Source: Caldichromatium japonicum
GTDB taxonomy: Bacteria > Pseudomonadota > Gammaproteobacteria > Chromatiales > Chromatiaceae
DNA length: 64,000 bases
Direction: 5' to 3'
NCBI RefSeq assembly: GCF_011290485.1
Contig: NZ_CP048029.1
Location: forward strand, 1,781,155 to 1,845,154
Made by a program: the position numbers and the translations under genes
The notes under the pieces: model-generated
What the model saw: only the letters and a program-made list of their open reading frames with translations
What the model was told of the DNA's origin: nothing
Database searches by the model: none
In this document: piece by piece, positions 37,589 to 46,354 of the stretch
How positions within the stretch are numbered: the stretch's first letter is position 1
Layout of the letters: every line of letters begins with the position of its first letter

Positions 37589-38089
37589 TTATGGATGCAC
37601 AATATGGCCCATCCTTGCGGGCTGACGTGCGATCCATTGGGCGATCAGGGCATGGAGTGCATCGAGGTCCACACCATCGGGGGCAGGGCGATGCGCGGCA
37701 TCGACTAGCGCCCGCCCCACCCCTCGGCCAAAGGCTCCGTCGCCGCCGGTGCGATCTAAAAAGTCAAGCCACGCCTCGCCGTTCAGCCCCGCGACCTGAT
37801 CAGGTGGGTAATAGGCCAGGGCCACCCGGCGCACAAGCCGAGAAAGTGCCGCCAGATGGCCCCGCCGGTCGCCGTCGGCGGCAAGGGCCTGCCTGAGGCG
37901 GACAAGCTCAAACCGCGCGGCACGGCGCGGATCGCGGGCCCTTTGCCTGCGCCATGACCAAAGGCCGAGGGCCGCTGCCGCAAGCAATGCCAATCCAAGC
38001 AGGGCCCACCACCCCGGTGCCGGTGGCCACCAGGAGGGTGCCTCGGGCAGGTGCCAGTCGCGCAATTCAGCGAGCAGCTCAGGGTCCAT
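37589..38089 (-). CDS. DUF4381 membrane protein
   Basis: A 166-residue protein starting MDPELLAELRDWHLPEAPSW, with one membrane segment (WWALLGLALLAAAALGLWSW) and a cytoplasmic part rich in Arg and Leu (ALSRLVRRVALAYYPPD, WLDFLDRTGGDGAF). This is the DUF4381 pattern found between DUF58 and batA genes. Start 38089 is chosen by the family-like N-terminus; an upstream in-frame ATG (38128) would overlap the DUF58 gene by 50 bp instead of 11. Confidence 0.85.
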   Translation of the reverse strand: MDPELLAELRDWHLPEAPSWWPPAPGWWALLGLALLAAAALGLWSWRRQRARDPRRAARFELVRLRQALAADGDRRGHLAALSRLVRRVALAYYPPDQVAGLNGEAWLDFLDRTGGDGAFGRGVGRALVDAAHRPAPDGVDLDALHALIAQWIARQPARMGHIVHP

Positions 38090-39026
38090 CTCGGCACAGG
38101 CTGCGCAATGCGCGCCCCACGAACTCATCTGTGCCCAGCATCAGCCAATGGGCGCCATACCTTCGCGCCCAAGACTCAAGCAGGGCCTGGCGTTGGGCAA
38201 AACCGGCCTTGAGCCCCTCCCGTACCTTGCGCGTACCGAGATCCAGGACCCGCGTCTGGCCTTCCCAAAACACTGGATAGCGCCCAGGCGGGGGCGGTTC
38301 GGACTCAATGGGATCATGGATCAAGACCAAAAGGAGCTCATTTCCCCTGCTCAGGCGTACCAGGGGAGGGGGGAGGCCCTCGCCGGGATGACCGGGCAGT
38401 TCCAAGAGCGCCATGAAGTCGCTGATGAGCACGATTAGGCTGCCGTGGTGTACCGCCTCTGCCAGACGACGCAGGGCCTGCAAGAAGGGGGACCGACCGC
38501 CCTCACCAGGAGCCAAGGGGTTGCTGAGACGCGCAAGCAGGGGCAACAAGCCCCGCCCCTGAGCCGCTGGCCGGCGTTCGACCAGACGGTGTTCGTCGAA
38601 TACCAATCCGCCCACGCGGTCGCCCGCTTCGACTGCCACCCAACCCAGGAGCGCCGCCACTTCGGCGGCAGCGAATGACTTAAAGGCCCGGCGCGTCCCG
38701 AAGCGCATCGATGGCCCTTGATCGACGGCCAGCCACAATGGGCGTTCGCGTTCTTCGGCGAAAACCTTGACATGGGGCGCAGCGCGACGCGCGGTCAGCC
38801 GCCAGTCCATGTGGCGCGGTTCATCGCCCGGCGAATAGACGCGGGACTCGCGATAGTCCATGCCTCGACCGCGAAAGGGCGAGCGGTGGGCGCCGCTGCG
38901 GGTCGCAATCACCCGCCCCCTAGAAAAGAGCTCCAGGCGCCTCGCCTCGGCCCGCAGACCGATGAGCCAAGAGAGCTCAGGAGACACACTGCCGACGGAT
39001 AGGGGATCAGGCCGGCTCATCGCCAA
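38079..39026 (-). CDS. DUF58 domain protein
   Basis: A 315-residue soluble protein with the DUF58 hallmark GRGMDYRESRVYSPGDEPRH followed by MDWRLTARRAAPHVKVFAEE and a VWA-like body (LWLAVDQGPSMRFGT, LIVLISDFM). It is the usual partner of MoxR ATPases. It lies 3 bp after moxR and overlaps the DUF4381 gene by 11 bp. The start may be the third codon (MSRPDPLS). Confidence 0.92.
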   Translation of the reverse strand: MAMSRPDPLSVGSVSPELSWLIGLRAEARRLELFSRGRVIATRSGAHRSPFRGRGMDYRESRVYSPGDEPRHMDWRLTARRAAPHVKVFAEERERPLWLAVDQGPSMRFGTRRAFKSFAAAEVAALLGWVAVEAGDRVGGLVFDEHRLVERRPAAQGRGLLPLLARLSNPLAPGEGGRSPFLQALRRLAEAVHHGSLIVLISDFMALLELPGHPGEGLPPPLVRLSRGNELLLVLIHDPIESEPPPPGRYPVFWEGQTRVLDLGTRKVREGLKAGFAQRQALLESWARRYGAHWLMLGTDEFVGRALRSLCRDGP

Positions 39027-39029
39027 GGT

Positions 39030-40016
39030 TCAGGGCGCAGGCACCCGCTTGAGCAACAGGTCGATCAACTCATCGCTGCGCCGCCCCTCGGCCTCCGCCT
39101 CATAGGACAACAAGACGCGATGGCGCAAGACATCGCAGGCAAGCGTCTGGATATCCTCAGGCGAGACGAAATCGCGCCCTAACAGCCAGGCACGCGCGCG
39201 GGCGCAGCGGTCGAGCGCCAGGGTCGCCCGCGGGCTTGCGCCAAACCGCACCCAGTCGGCAAGCTCGGGGGCATAGCGCTGCGGCCAGCGGGTGGCAATC
39301 ACCAGATGCAAGAGATAGTCCTCGACCTCGCGCGCTAGGTAAAGCTCAAGCAGGGCACGACGCGCAGCGAAGATCTCGGCCTGACTTAAGACAACCGCTG
39401 GTAGGGGAGATGGGGCCTTGGCCTGGGCGCGGTTGAGCTTGAGGATCGCGCGCTCGGTCTCAAGGTCCGGATAATCGATGCGCACTAGCATCAGAAATCG
39501 ATCGAGTTGGGCCTCGGGCAAGGGGTAGGTCCCTTCTTGTTCGATCGGGTTTTGGGTCGCCATCACCAGAAAGAGTTCGGGCAGGCGATAGGTCTTGCGT
39601 CCGACGGTTACCTGACGCTCGCCCATGGCCTCCAGTAGGGCGGATTGGACCTTGGCGGGGGCGCGGTTGACCTCATCGGCGAGGATCAGATGATGAAAGA
39701 TCGGCCCGGGCTCGAAGCGAAAGCTCCCATCTTGAGGCCGGTAGACCTCTGTACCTGTGAGATCTGCAGGCAAGAGATCAGGGGTGAACTGGATGCGATG
39801 GAAATCGGCTTGAAGCCCTGCCGCCAATTGTTTGATCGTCGTGGTCTTGGCGAGTCCAGGTGCACCCTCAACCAACAGATGACCGTCGGCGAGCAGGGCG
39901 ATGAGCAGACGCTCGATCAATAAGGGCTGCCCCAGAACCGCCTCACTCAGCTGCAGGCGCAGGGCCTGAAAACGCTCGACAAGTGCGGTGGGACCGTTTG
40001 CCGGCTGGGGCTTCAT
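39030..40016 (-). CDS. moxR: MoxR family AAA ATPase
   Basis: A 328-residue AAA+ ATPase. Walker A is [17 protein letters not shown], Walker [21 protein letters not shown], and the sensor motif lies in [20 protein letters not shown]. It is thought to act as a chaperone that matures the VWA proteins encoded next to it. Start 40016 (MKPQPANG) overlaps the accC stop (ATGA). A longer open frame reads into accC and is not protein-like. Confidence 0.93.
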   Translation of the reverse strand: MKPQPANGPTALVERFQALRLQLSEAVLGQPLLIERLLIALLADGHLLVEGAPGLAKTTTIKQLAAGLQADFHRIQFTPDLLPADLTGTEVYRPQDGSFRFEPGPIFHHLILADEVNRAPAKVQSALLEAMGERQVTVGRKTYRLPELFLVMATQNPIEQEGTYPLPEAQLDRFLMLVRIDYPDLETERAILKLNRAQAKAPSPLPAVVLSQAEIFAARRALLELYLAREVEDYLLHLVIATRWPQRYAPELADWVRFGASPRATLALDRCARARAWLLGRDFVSPEDIQTLACDVLRHRVLLSYEAEAEGRRSDELIDLLLKRVPAP

Positions 40017-41362
40017 CGCCCGAGCATCTTTTCCAGATAATGGATGTTGGTGCCGCCGGCTAAGAAGGCACCATCGCGCATGATGGTGCGCTGGAGCTTG
40101 ATGTTGGTGTCGATCCCCTCGATCACCAGCTCGCGCAGGGCATTGCACATGCGCGCGATCGCCGAGGCACGGTCCTCACCATGGACGATCAATTTACCGA
40201 TCATCGAGTCATAGTGACAAGGCACGGTATAACCGGCATAGAGATGGGTGTCGATCCGCACCCCAGGACCACCCGGGGCATGGAACTCAGTGACCTTGCC
40301 TGGGCTGGGCATGAAGGTCTCTGGATGTTCGGCATTGATCCGGCACTCGATGGCATGCCCGCGGATCTGGATATCCTCTTGTTGGTAACGCAGCAGCTCG
40401 CCGGCGGCGATCAGGATCTGTTCCTTGACGATGTCAACGCCCGTGACCATCTCGGTGACGGGGTGCTCGACCTGGACGCGGGTATTCATCTCGATGAAAT
40501 AGAACTGGCCGTTTTCATAGAGAAACTCGAAGGTTCCCGCCCCGCGATAGCCGATCGCCCGGCAGGCCGCCGCGCAGCGCTCGCCGATGGCGCGACGCTG
40601 CGCCTCGGTGATCCCTGGCGCCGGTGCCTCCTCGACAACCTTTTGATGCCGGCGCTGCATGGAACAGTCGCGCTCGCCGAGATAGATGGCATTGCCATGC
40701 TGGTCGGCAAGCACCTGAAACTCGATATGTCTCGGGTTTTCGAGAAACTTCTCGAGATAGACTGTATCGTTGTTAAACGCAGCCGCCGCCTCGGCGCGGG
40801 TCAGGGCGATGGCGTTGAGCAGCGCCGCCTCGGAATGGACCACCCGCATCCCGCGCCCACCACCGCCGCCAGCGGCCTTGATCATGATCGGATAGCCGAT
40901 CTGCCGCGCGATCTCGATGGTGCGCTTGGGATTGTCGTCGATCGGCCCGTCCGAGCCAGGGACACAGGGCACACCAGCCTCCTTCATCGCGGCGATCGCC
41001 GAGACCTTATCGCCCATCAGGCGAATGGTCTCGGGGCGCGGTCCAATGAAGATAAACCCCGATTTCTCCACCCGCTCGGCGAAGTCAGCATTCTCTGATA
41101 AGAACCCATAGCCCGGGTGGATGGCGACCGTATCCGTGATCTCGGCGGCGCTGATGATGGCGGGGATGTTGAGATAGCTCTGCTGTGCGGGTGCCGGCCC
41201 GATGCAGACCGACTCATCGGCCAAAAGGACATGCTTGAGATGACGATCGGCCTCGGAATGCACGGCGACCGTCTTGATGCCGAGCTCGCGACAGGCGCGC
41301 AAGACACGGAGTGCGATCTCGCCGCGGTTGGCGATCAAAATCTTTTCGATCATGGCTGGCAT
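40013..41362 (-). CDS. accC: Acetyl-CoA carboxylase biotin carboxylase subunit
   Basis: A 449-residue ATP-grasp enzyme carboxylating the biotin of BCCP (EC 6.3.4.14). It has [20 protein letters not shown], the Gly-rich ATP loop [34 protein letters not shown] and the catalytic region FIEMNTR. The start is either ATG 41362 (MPAMIEK, GAGAG seven bases upstream) or ATG 41353 ([11 protein letters not shown]). It follows accB after 77 bp and couples to moxR, an unusual downstream neighbour. Confidence 0.97.
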   Translation of the reverse strand: MPAMIEKILIANRGEIALRVLRACRELGIKTVAVHSEADRHLKHVLLADESVCIGPAPAQQSYLNIPAIISAAEITDTVAIHPGYGFLSENADFAERVEKSGFIFIGPRPETIRLMGDKVSAIAAMKEAGVPCVPGSDGPIDDNPKRTIEIARQIGYPIMIKAAGGGGGRGMRVVHSEAALLNAIALTRAEAAAAFNNDTVYLEKFLENPRHIEFQVLADQHGNAIYLGERDCSMQRRHQKVVEEAPAPGITEAQRRAIGERCAAACRAIGYRGAGTFEFLYENGQFYFIEMNTRVQVEHPVTEMVTGVDIVKEQILIAAGELLRYQQEDIQIRGHAIECRINAEHPETFMPSPGKVTEFHAPGGPGVRIDTHLYAGYTVPCHYDSMIGKLIVHGEDRASAIARMCNALRELVIEGIDTNIKLQRTIMRDGAFLAGGTNIHYLEKMLGR

Positions 41363-41439
41363 GGAGATCTCTCATGATGCGCCGGGATGGGGGCAACACC
41401 GGCGTCTTGGGGACGGAGGAGCGCCGGCATCCAAACCCC

Positions 41440-41898
41440 TCAAGTGATCAAAAATAGCGGCTGGTTATATTCGACCGGCTGGCCGTTTTCGACCAGGATG
41501 CGCTTGATGATCCCCGTATGTTCGCATTCAATCTGATTGAGGATCTTCATCGCCTCGATGATGCACAGGACATCGCCTGGCTTGACCGCCTGACCCTCCT
41601 CGACGAAGGGTTTGGCCCCGGGGGCCGGCGCGCGATAAAAGGTCCCGACCATCGGCGAGCGCACCACGATGCCCGCAAGTTCTTCTTCGTCCTCCTGGGA
41701 CGGCGCAGGCAAGGTATCAAGGTGGGGCACAGCGGCGACCTGAGGAGACAGCGGCGCACCCTGGGGCAGATAGACCGGCATGGGCTGCCCGGTGTAGCGG
41801 CTGATACGCACCGACTCCTCGCCCTCGTGGATCTCGATCTCGGCGATATCAGATTGCGCAAGCAATTCAATCAACTTCTTGACCTTACGGATATCCAT
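41440..41898 (-). CDS. accB: Biotin carboxyl carrier protein of acetyl-CoA carboxylase
   Basis: A 152-residue protein with the biotinylation motif EAMKIL (Lys118) in a C-terminal lipoyl-like domain ([20 protein letters not shown]). An N-terminal helix [20 protein letters not shown] and a Pro/Ala linker complete it. It works with AccC to start fatty-acid synthesis. It lies 3 bp after aroQ. Confidence 0.97.
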   Translation of the reverse strand: MDIRKVKKLIELLAQSDIAEIEIHEGEESVRISRYTGQPMPVYLPQGAPLSPQVAAVPHLDTLPAPSQEDEEELAGIVVRSPMVGTFYRAPAPGAKPFVEEGQAVKPGDVLCIIEAMKILNQIECEHTGIIKRILVENGQPVEYNQPLFLIT

Positions 41899-41901
41899 CG
41901 C

Positions 41902-42363
41902 TCAATGGGTCTCGTCGGTTGGCTCTTGGTCCAATCGGCCCAGCGCGGCCTGTAATGCCAGCGCATACCCCTTTGCACCCAGCCCTGAGATCACGCCTAC
42001 AGCGATGTCTGAAAAATACGAATGGGCGCGAAACGGCTCGCGGGCATAGATATTCGATAGGTGCACCTCGATGAAGGGGATGGCGACGGCCAGGAGCGCA
42101 TCGCGCAGGGCGATGCTGGTGTGGGTAAAGGCGGCTGGATTGATGATGATAAAACGCACACCATCGCGTCCAGCCTGGTGAATAGCCTCGACCAAGTCCG
42201 ATTCGGCATTGCTTTGGACGAAGTCAAGTTGATGTCCAGCCGCGTTTGCGATGGTCCTGAGTTCCTGTTCGATCGCAGCGAGGGTGACGCGCCCATAATG
42301 AGCCGGCTCGCGAACGCCGAGCAGATTGAGGTTGGGACCATTCAGCACCAGGATCGAGGCCAT
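41902..42363 (-). CDS. aroQ: Type II 3-dehydroquinate dehydratase
   Basis: A 153-residue shikimate-pathway enzyme (EC 4.2.1.10). [20 protein letters not shown] holds the active loop with Tyr, [17 protein letters not shown] binds substrate, and [17 protein letters not shown] carries the catalytic His. The order aroQ-accB-accC is common in gammaproteobacteria. A 105-bp gap separates it from the tlpA-like gene upstream. Confidence 0.97.
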   Translation of the reverse strand: MASILVLNGPNLNLLGVREPAHYGRVTLAAIEQELRTIANAAGHQLDFVQSNAESDLVEAIHQAGRDGVRFIIINPAAFTHTSIALRDALLAVAIPFIEVHLSNIYAREPFRAHSYFSDIAVGVISGLGAKGYALALQAALGRLDQEPTDETH

Positions 42364-42468
42364 CGGATGCTCGCAAGCCGAATCGGTTAATCCGCCTTGC
42401 CGCCGCGATAAATGGACGGCAAACCATGGCGAATTGTCCGGATTTAGCGAAATCCTGTCCAGAGCGAC

Positions 42469-43056
42469 TCAAGGTGCGCGTGTCCTCTTCTGCTGACTGG
42501 CCGATCCCAGGAAGGGGGCAAGCCAGCGGTCGAGCTCGGCATCAGACAGAGGGCCAATCTGACTGTGGATGCGGCGCCCCTGGCGGTCAAAGATCGCAGT
42601 AAAGGGCAGGACCTCAAGCCAATTGCCCAGTTGCACCGCGGTATTCAGGGCCTCGGGCGTCGCCAGAAGGACTGGATAATTGATCGGCTGGGTAGCAAGC
42701 AGGGCGCGCACCTCCTCAGGCTGATCCACCGCGATCCCGACGAACTGTATGCCCAGTGGGCGCAGGCGCTCCTGAGCTGCCACAAAACGCGGGATCTCCT
42801 CAAGACATGGCGGGCACCAGGTCGCCCAGAAGTTCAATATCAGGACCTTGCCTGCCCAGGCGTTGCTTGGGACCTCGCGCCCTTCCAGATCCTTCAAACG
42901 CAAGTCAGGCAGGGTCTCGATCTGATCCTTGTCTAGATCAATGGCTATCTCCTGAGTCTGAGGCCGCTCCCCGATCAACCGCTGCCCGAGCAATGCAGTA
43001 CCGACGCTGATGCCGGCGGCCATTACCGTGATCAAAATGACCTTGAGCGCCTTCAT
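42469..43056 (-). CDS. TlpA/ResA-like periplasmic thiol-disulfide protein
   Basis: A 195-residue membrane-anchored thioredoxin-fold protein. An uncleaved N-terminal anchor (VILITVMAAGISVGTALLG) precedes an AhpC/TSA-type domain with LILNFWATWCPPCLEEIPRF (redox WCPPC) and the cis-proline region LEVLPFTAIFD. Its ATG overlaps the dsbD stop by four bases, so it is probably a client of DsbD, which passes electrons across the membrane, for example for cytochrome c maturation or Sox proteins. Confidence 0.9.
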   Translation of the reverse strand: MKALKVILITVMAAGISVGTALLGQRLIGERPQTQEIAIDLDKDQIETLPDLRLKDLEGREVPSNAWAGKVLILNFWATWCPPCLEEIPRFVAAQERLRPLGIQFVGIAVDQPEEVRALLATQPINYPVLLATPEALNTAVQLGNWLEVLPFTAIFDRQGRRIHSQIGPLSDAELDRWLAPFLGSASQQKRTRAP

Positions 43057-45533
43057 GGCCTCACCCCCTGAAGATGGGCGATGAAGGCGGCAGGCGGCTG
43101 AAAACCGATGACCCGAGTCTGCGGATGCTCGCGGCCTGCGGCATCGAAAAACAGGAGCGCCGGCGGGCCCGGGATGCCGAAACGCCGCTGCAAGGCGCGA
43201 TCCTCGGCGTCATTGGCGGTGACATCGGCCCGCAGCAACACAAAACGCCGAAGCTCAGCTTGGACGTCCGGGTCGCTGAAGGTCGCGCGCTCCATCTCTT
43301 TGCAGGAGACGCACCAGTCGGCATAGAAATCGAGAAGCACCGGCCGCCCGCCGGCCTGCGTGAGCTCTTGCTCAAGATCGGCGAGCGTCTTGATGGGCTT
43401 GAAGGAGACCTCCGCACCGGCGCCAACGCCGCTTGCGATGAGTCCGCGCAGCGGCTGGAGCGTATCCTGCCCCCCTGCGGCTGCGCCCACCAGCATCAGG
43501 GCCCCATAGACCAGAAGCGCCACCCCCAGGCCCTTCCAGAGCTTGCGCCAACCGCTGGCATCCGGCTTAAGGGGGCTCAAAGCCCCAAGATAGACCGCCG
43601 AGCAGATCAGTAGCAGGCCCCAGAGGATCAGCGAAAGCGCAGGCGGCAGGATGCGTTCGAGCATCAGGATCGCCACCCCCAGGAGCAAGACACCAAAGAC
43701 CGCCTTGACCGACTCCATCCAGGCTCCAGCGCGCGGTAGGAGCTTGCCCGCCGAAGTGCCGATCGCAAGGAGCGGGACACCCATCCCGAGGCTCAAGGCA
43801 AAGAGCGCAAACCCTCCTAAGAGCCCATCCCCCGTCTGGCCGATATAGGCCAAGGCCCCGAACAGGGGCGGCGCTACACAGGGCCCAACGATCAGGGCCG
43901 AGAGCACCCCCATGATCGCCACCCCCAGCAAGGTCCCGCCCTGCTGGCGGTTGCAGAGCGCCGCAAGCTGCGATTGCAGGGCGGAGGGGAGCTGAAGCTC
44001 ATAAAACCCGAACATGGACAAGGCCAAAAGCACGAAGACGGCGGCGAATGCGGTCAAGACCCAGGGGTTCTGGAAGGCCGCCTGGAGATTGGCCCCCAGC
44101 AAGCCCGACAGGACGCCGGCGAGTGTATAGGTCAGGGCCATCGCCAGGACATAGACGAGCGAGAGGACAAAGGCGCGGCGCGCGGTGATCTCCGGGCCCT
44201 GGCCCACGATGATGCCCGATAGGATTGGGACCATCGGGAAGACACAGGGGGTGAAGGCCAAGAGCAGGCCAAAACCGAAAAAGGCAACGACGATCGCCCA
44301 GAGCCTGCTGCTGGCAAGCAAGCCAGCGATCCGGTCCTGCTCGGCAGGCGGGGGGCTTACGGCCTGATCCCCTGTTTTACCTATAGGCATTGGTCGAGCG
44401 ACTTGGCTCGGGACAGGCGATGCCTTCACCGGCGCCCCGCCCAGCGCCACCCGAACCTCGCGGGTCTGCGGCGGATAACAGATCCCGATCTCGGCGCAGC
44501 CCTGATAGCTGACGCTCAGCCGCGCCTCGGTCAGCTCGGGGTCGGAGCGCATTAAGGGCACCTCCAGGTCGATCCGACCCTCATAGATCTCGACCGCTCC
44601 TACCGTGCCATCGGGTCGCACCATCTCGGGTTTGACGACCCCTGCCGGGCGTTGGATCTGGCCCAACGCGACCCCCGCTGGATCGGCCAGGGTCACCTGG
44701 ACCCGCTCGGCATAGAGATAGGTGCCGGGGGCGATCGTCCAGTTCAGACGCACCCGGTCGGGGGCGATCTGCTGGGAGTCGAAGACAAAGGCGGCATCGA
44801 CCTCTGGGATCTCGGGTTGGCCCGCTTGGGGGACGGAGGCGAGTAATGAAGTCAGATGTTTGGGCCTGGGTTGATCGCCCTTAGACAGGCTTGAGCCCTC
44901 GCCTGGGCCGGCAGCCAAAGCCAATGAGACCGGTGAGGGCGGTAGAGCGAGCAGCATCCGCTCGCGATGCGGTGGATAACAAAAGCCGGCGTCCGCACAA
45001 CCCTGAAAGCCGACCTCGAGTTCCAACCGATCACCCGTACCTGGCGCACGCACGATTGGAAGCTCGACGGTGAGCTGACCGCGATAGATCTCGACTTCCC
45101 CGAAGAACTCGTCCTGTTTGGTCTCTGCTGACGGTAGCTCCGGTGACCCGAGCGCGATCCCTTGGGTCTGCGAGATAAACCTGAGCTTGCTGCGATAGAG
45201 ATAATAGCCAGGCGCGATCTCCCAATTCAGGCGAATGCGCTCGGTATCCAATATCTCGGCGTGCAGCGGAAATGCCTGTTCCTGCGACAGGAACTCATCG
45301 CCCCAGGCCCCTGTCACCAGGCATAGACACCACAGGGCCAACCACAGGTGAAGTCGCAAGGCGACTGCGTGGTCATCCCAGCGCCTGCCGGCCCCGCAAT
45401 CCAAATCGTTCGATCCTGTGGATCCCGGCGTCTGTCTAAACGCAACGCGCCTGCCGTTTGGCCAGGGTAATGGCTTTTTCAAGCCCCCCACCACTAGGAC
45501 CCTTGTTTGCTGGTCACACATGTCTTTACCCAT
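43053..45533 (-). CDS. dsbD: DsbD thiol:disulfide interchange protein with two N-terminal DsbD-alpha domains
   Basis: The reading frame gives 826 residues. After a signal segment (LWLALWCLCLVTGAWG, about 63-78) there are two similar DsbD-alpha domains: about 85-195 (NWEIAPGYYLYRSKLRF ... GCADAGFCYPP) and about 250-370 (NWTIAPGTYLYAERVQV ... GCAEIGICYPP), each with a CxxxxxC pair. An eight-helix core follows with FTPCVFPMVPILSG and VGPCVAPPLFG. It ends with a thioredoxin domain, DFYADWCVSCKEME. Usual DsbD has one alpha domain. The true start is uncertain: the only in-frame ATGs (45533, 45521) overlap cutA, and a TTG at 45359 fits the signal peptide better. Confidence 0.92.
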   Translation of the reverse strand: MGKDMCDQQTRVLVVGGLKKPLPWPNGRRVAFRQTPGSTGSNDLDCGAGRRWDDHAVALRLHLWLALWCLCLVTGAWGDEFLSQEQAFPLHAEILDTERIRLNWEIAPGYYLYRSKLRFISQTQGIALGSPELPSAETKQDEFFGEVEIYRGQLTVELPIVRAPGTGDRLELEVGFQGCADAGFCYPPHRERMLLALPPSPVSLALAAGPGEGSSLSKGDQPRPKHLTSLLASVPQAGQPEIPEVDAAFVFDSQQIAPDRVRLNWTIAPGTYLYAERVQVTLADPAGVALGQIQRPAGVVKPEMVRPDGTVGAVEIYEGRIDLEVPLMRSDPELTEARLSVSYQGCAEIGICYPPQTREVRVALGGAPVKASPVPSQVARPMPIGKTGDQAVSPPPAEQDRIAGLLASSRLWAIVVAFFGFGLLLAFTPCVFPMVPILSGIIVGQGPEITARRAFVLSLVYVLAMALTYTLAGVLSGLLGANLQAAFQNPWVLTAFAAVFVLLALSMFGFYELQLPSALQSQLAALCNRQQGGTLLGVAIMGVLSALIVGPCVAPPLFGALAYIGQTGDGLLGGFALFALSLGMGVPLLAIGTSAGKLLPRAGAWMESVKAVFGVLLLGVAILMLERILPPALSLILWGLLLICSAVYLGALSPLKPDASGWRKLWKGLGVALLVYGALMLVGAAAGGQDTLQPLRGLIASGVGAGAEVSFKPIKTLADLEQELTQAGGRPVLLDFYADWCVSCKEMERATFSDPDVQAELRRFVLLRADVTANDAEDRALQRRFGIPGPPALLFFDAAGREHPQTRVIGFQPPAAFIAHLQGVRP

Positions 45534-45829
45534 TCCAGATACTCGGCAAGCCCAGCGACGATCGGCAGGACGATGATCTCTGGGACCTCATAGGGATGCA
45601 ACGCCCGCAAGCGCGCCATCAACGCATCGACCCTTTCATCCGCGGTCTTGAGCAACAGTAAGACCTCGGGATCCTGATGAATCCGCCCTTGCCAGCGGTA
45701 GATCGAGGTAATCCCTGGGACGAGATTGATACAAGCGGCGAGACGATCCTCAACCAGGGTTGTAGCCAGACGTTGCGCCGTCTCCTGATCAGGACAGGTG
45801 CACAATAGCAAACGAGCCGCGTTTGACAT
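45494..45829 (-). CDS. cutA: Divalent-cation tolerance protein CutA
   Basis: A 111-residue trimeric signalling-like protein with the family pattern LLLCTCPDQETAQRLATTLV, LAACINLVPGITSIYRWQGR, and HPYEVPEIIVLPI near the C-terminus. It is linked to metal tolerance, but the exact role is unsettled. It is next to dsbD, as in many gammaproteobacteria, and its 3' end overlaps the longest dsbD frame. Confidence 0.96.
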   Translation of the reverse strand: MSNAARLLLCTCPDQETAQRLATTLVEDRLAACINLVPGITSIYRWQGRIHQDPEVLLLLKTADERVDALMARLRALHPYEVPEIIVLPIVAGLAEYLEWVKTCVTSKQGS

Positions 45830-45928
45830 CCTTTGGACTTACCCTCGGCAACAGATTAAGGTTTGACAGTTCTATCGCGTCCGCATCATGCAAATACAGC
45901 GGGCGCAACAACTCAGGAGAATACCACC

Positions 45929-46339
45929 GTGCCATTGCTTTGGCTGTTGATCGTCCTTCCTTTGGTCGAGCTCTTCGTCCTCATCCAGGTGGGAGCACGG
46001 ATCGGAGCGTTTGCGACCATTGTGCTCTCGCTGTTCACCGCCGCACTCGGCGTCTGGCTGGTGCAACAACAAGGATTCGGGATCCTGATGCGGCTGCAGG
46101 CGGCGTGCGCAGAGGGCGAGCTCCCGGCGCTCGAATTGATCGATGGCGCACTGCTGCTCATCGCTGGCCTCTGTCTGCTCGTGCCGGGCTTTTTGACCGA
46201 TGGCCTGGGTTTGGTACTCCTGATCCCGCCGTTTCGCCGTTGGTTGACCGGACATGTCATCCAGATTTATCCCGGGGTACGCCCACCTCAACGGTCTGGA
46301 CCACGGGTGATCGAGGGTGAGTTTCGGCGCGAGGATTGA
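45929..46339 (+). CDS. fxsA: FxsA family membrane protein
   Basis: A 136-residue protein of the FxsA type with three or four membrane segments (PLLWLLIVLPLVELFVLIQV, ALLLIAGLCLLVPGFLTDGL) and a polar tail. The GTG at 45929 is chosen because AGGAG lies at 45915-45919; the longer frame from 45863 has an unlikely polar N-terminus. E. coli FxsA relieves F-exclusion of phage T7. It is divergent from cutA and followed after 15 bp by a J-domain gene. Confidence 0.9.
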   Translation: MPLLWLLIVLPLVELFVLIQVGARIGAFATIVLSLFTAALGVWLVQQQGFGILMRLQAACAEGELPALELIDGALLLIAGLCLLVPGFLTDGLGLVLLIPPFRRWLTGHVIQIYPGVRPPQRSGPRVIEGEFRRED

Positions 46340-46354
46340 GAAAGCCCCCTCTCG

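Noticed and set aside
38098..38120. Further copy of the dispersed palindrome
   Set aside because: The match is weak and fully explained by the coding ends of the DUF58 gene; listed only as a weak candidate.
40017..40148. N-terminal extension of moxR
   Set aside because: His/Arg-rich shadow of accC; the ATGA-coupled start at 40016 fits the family.
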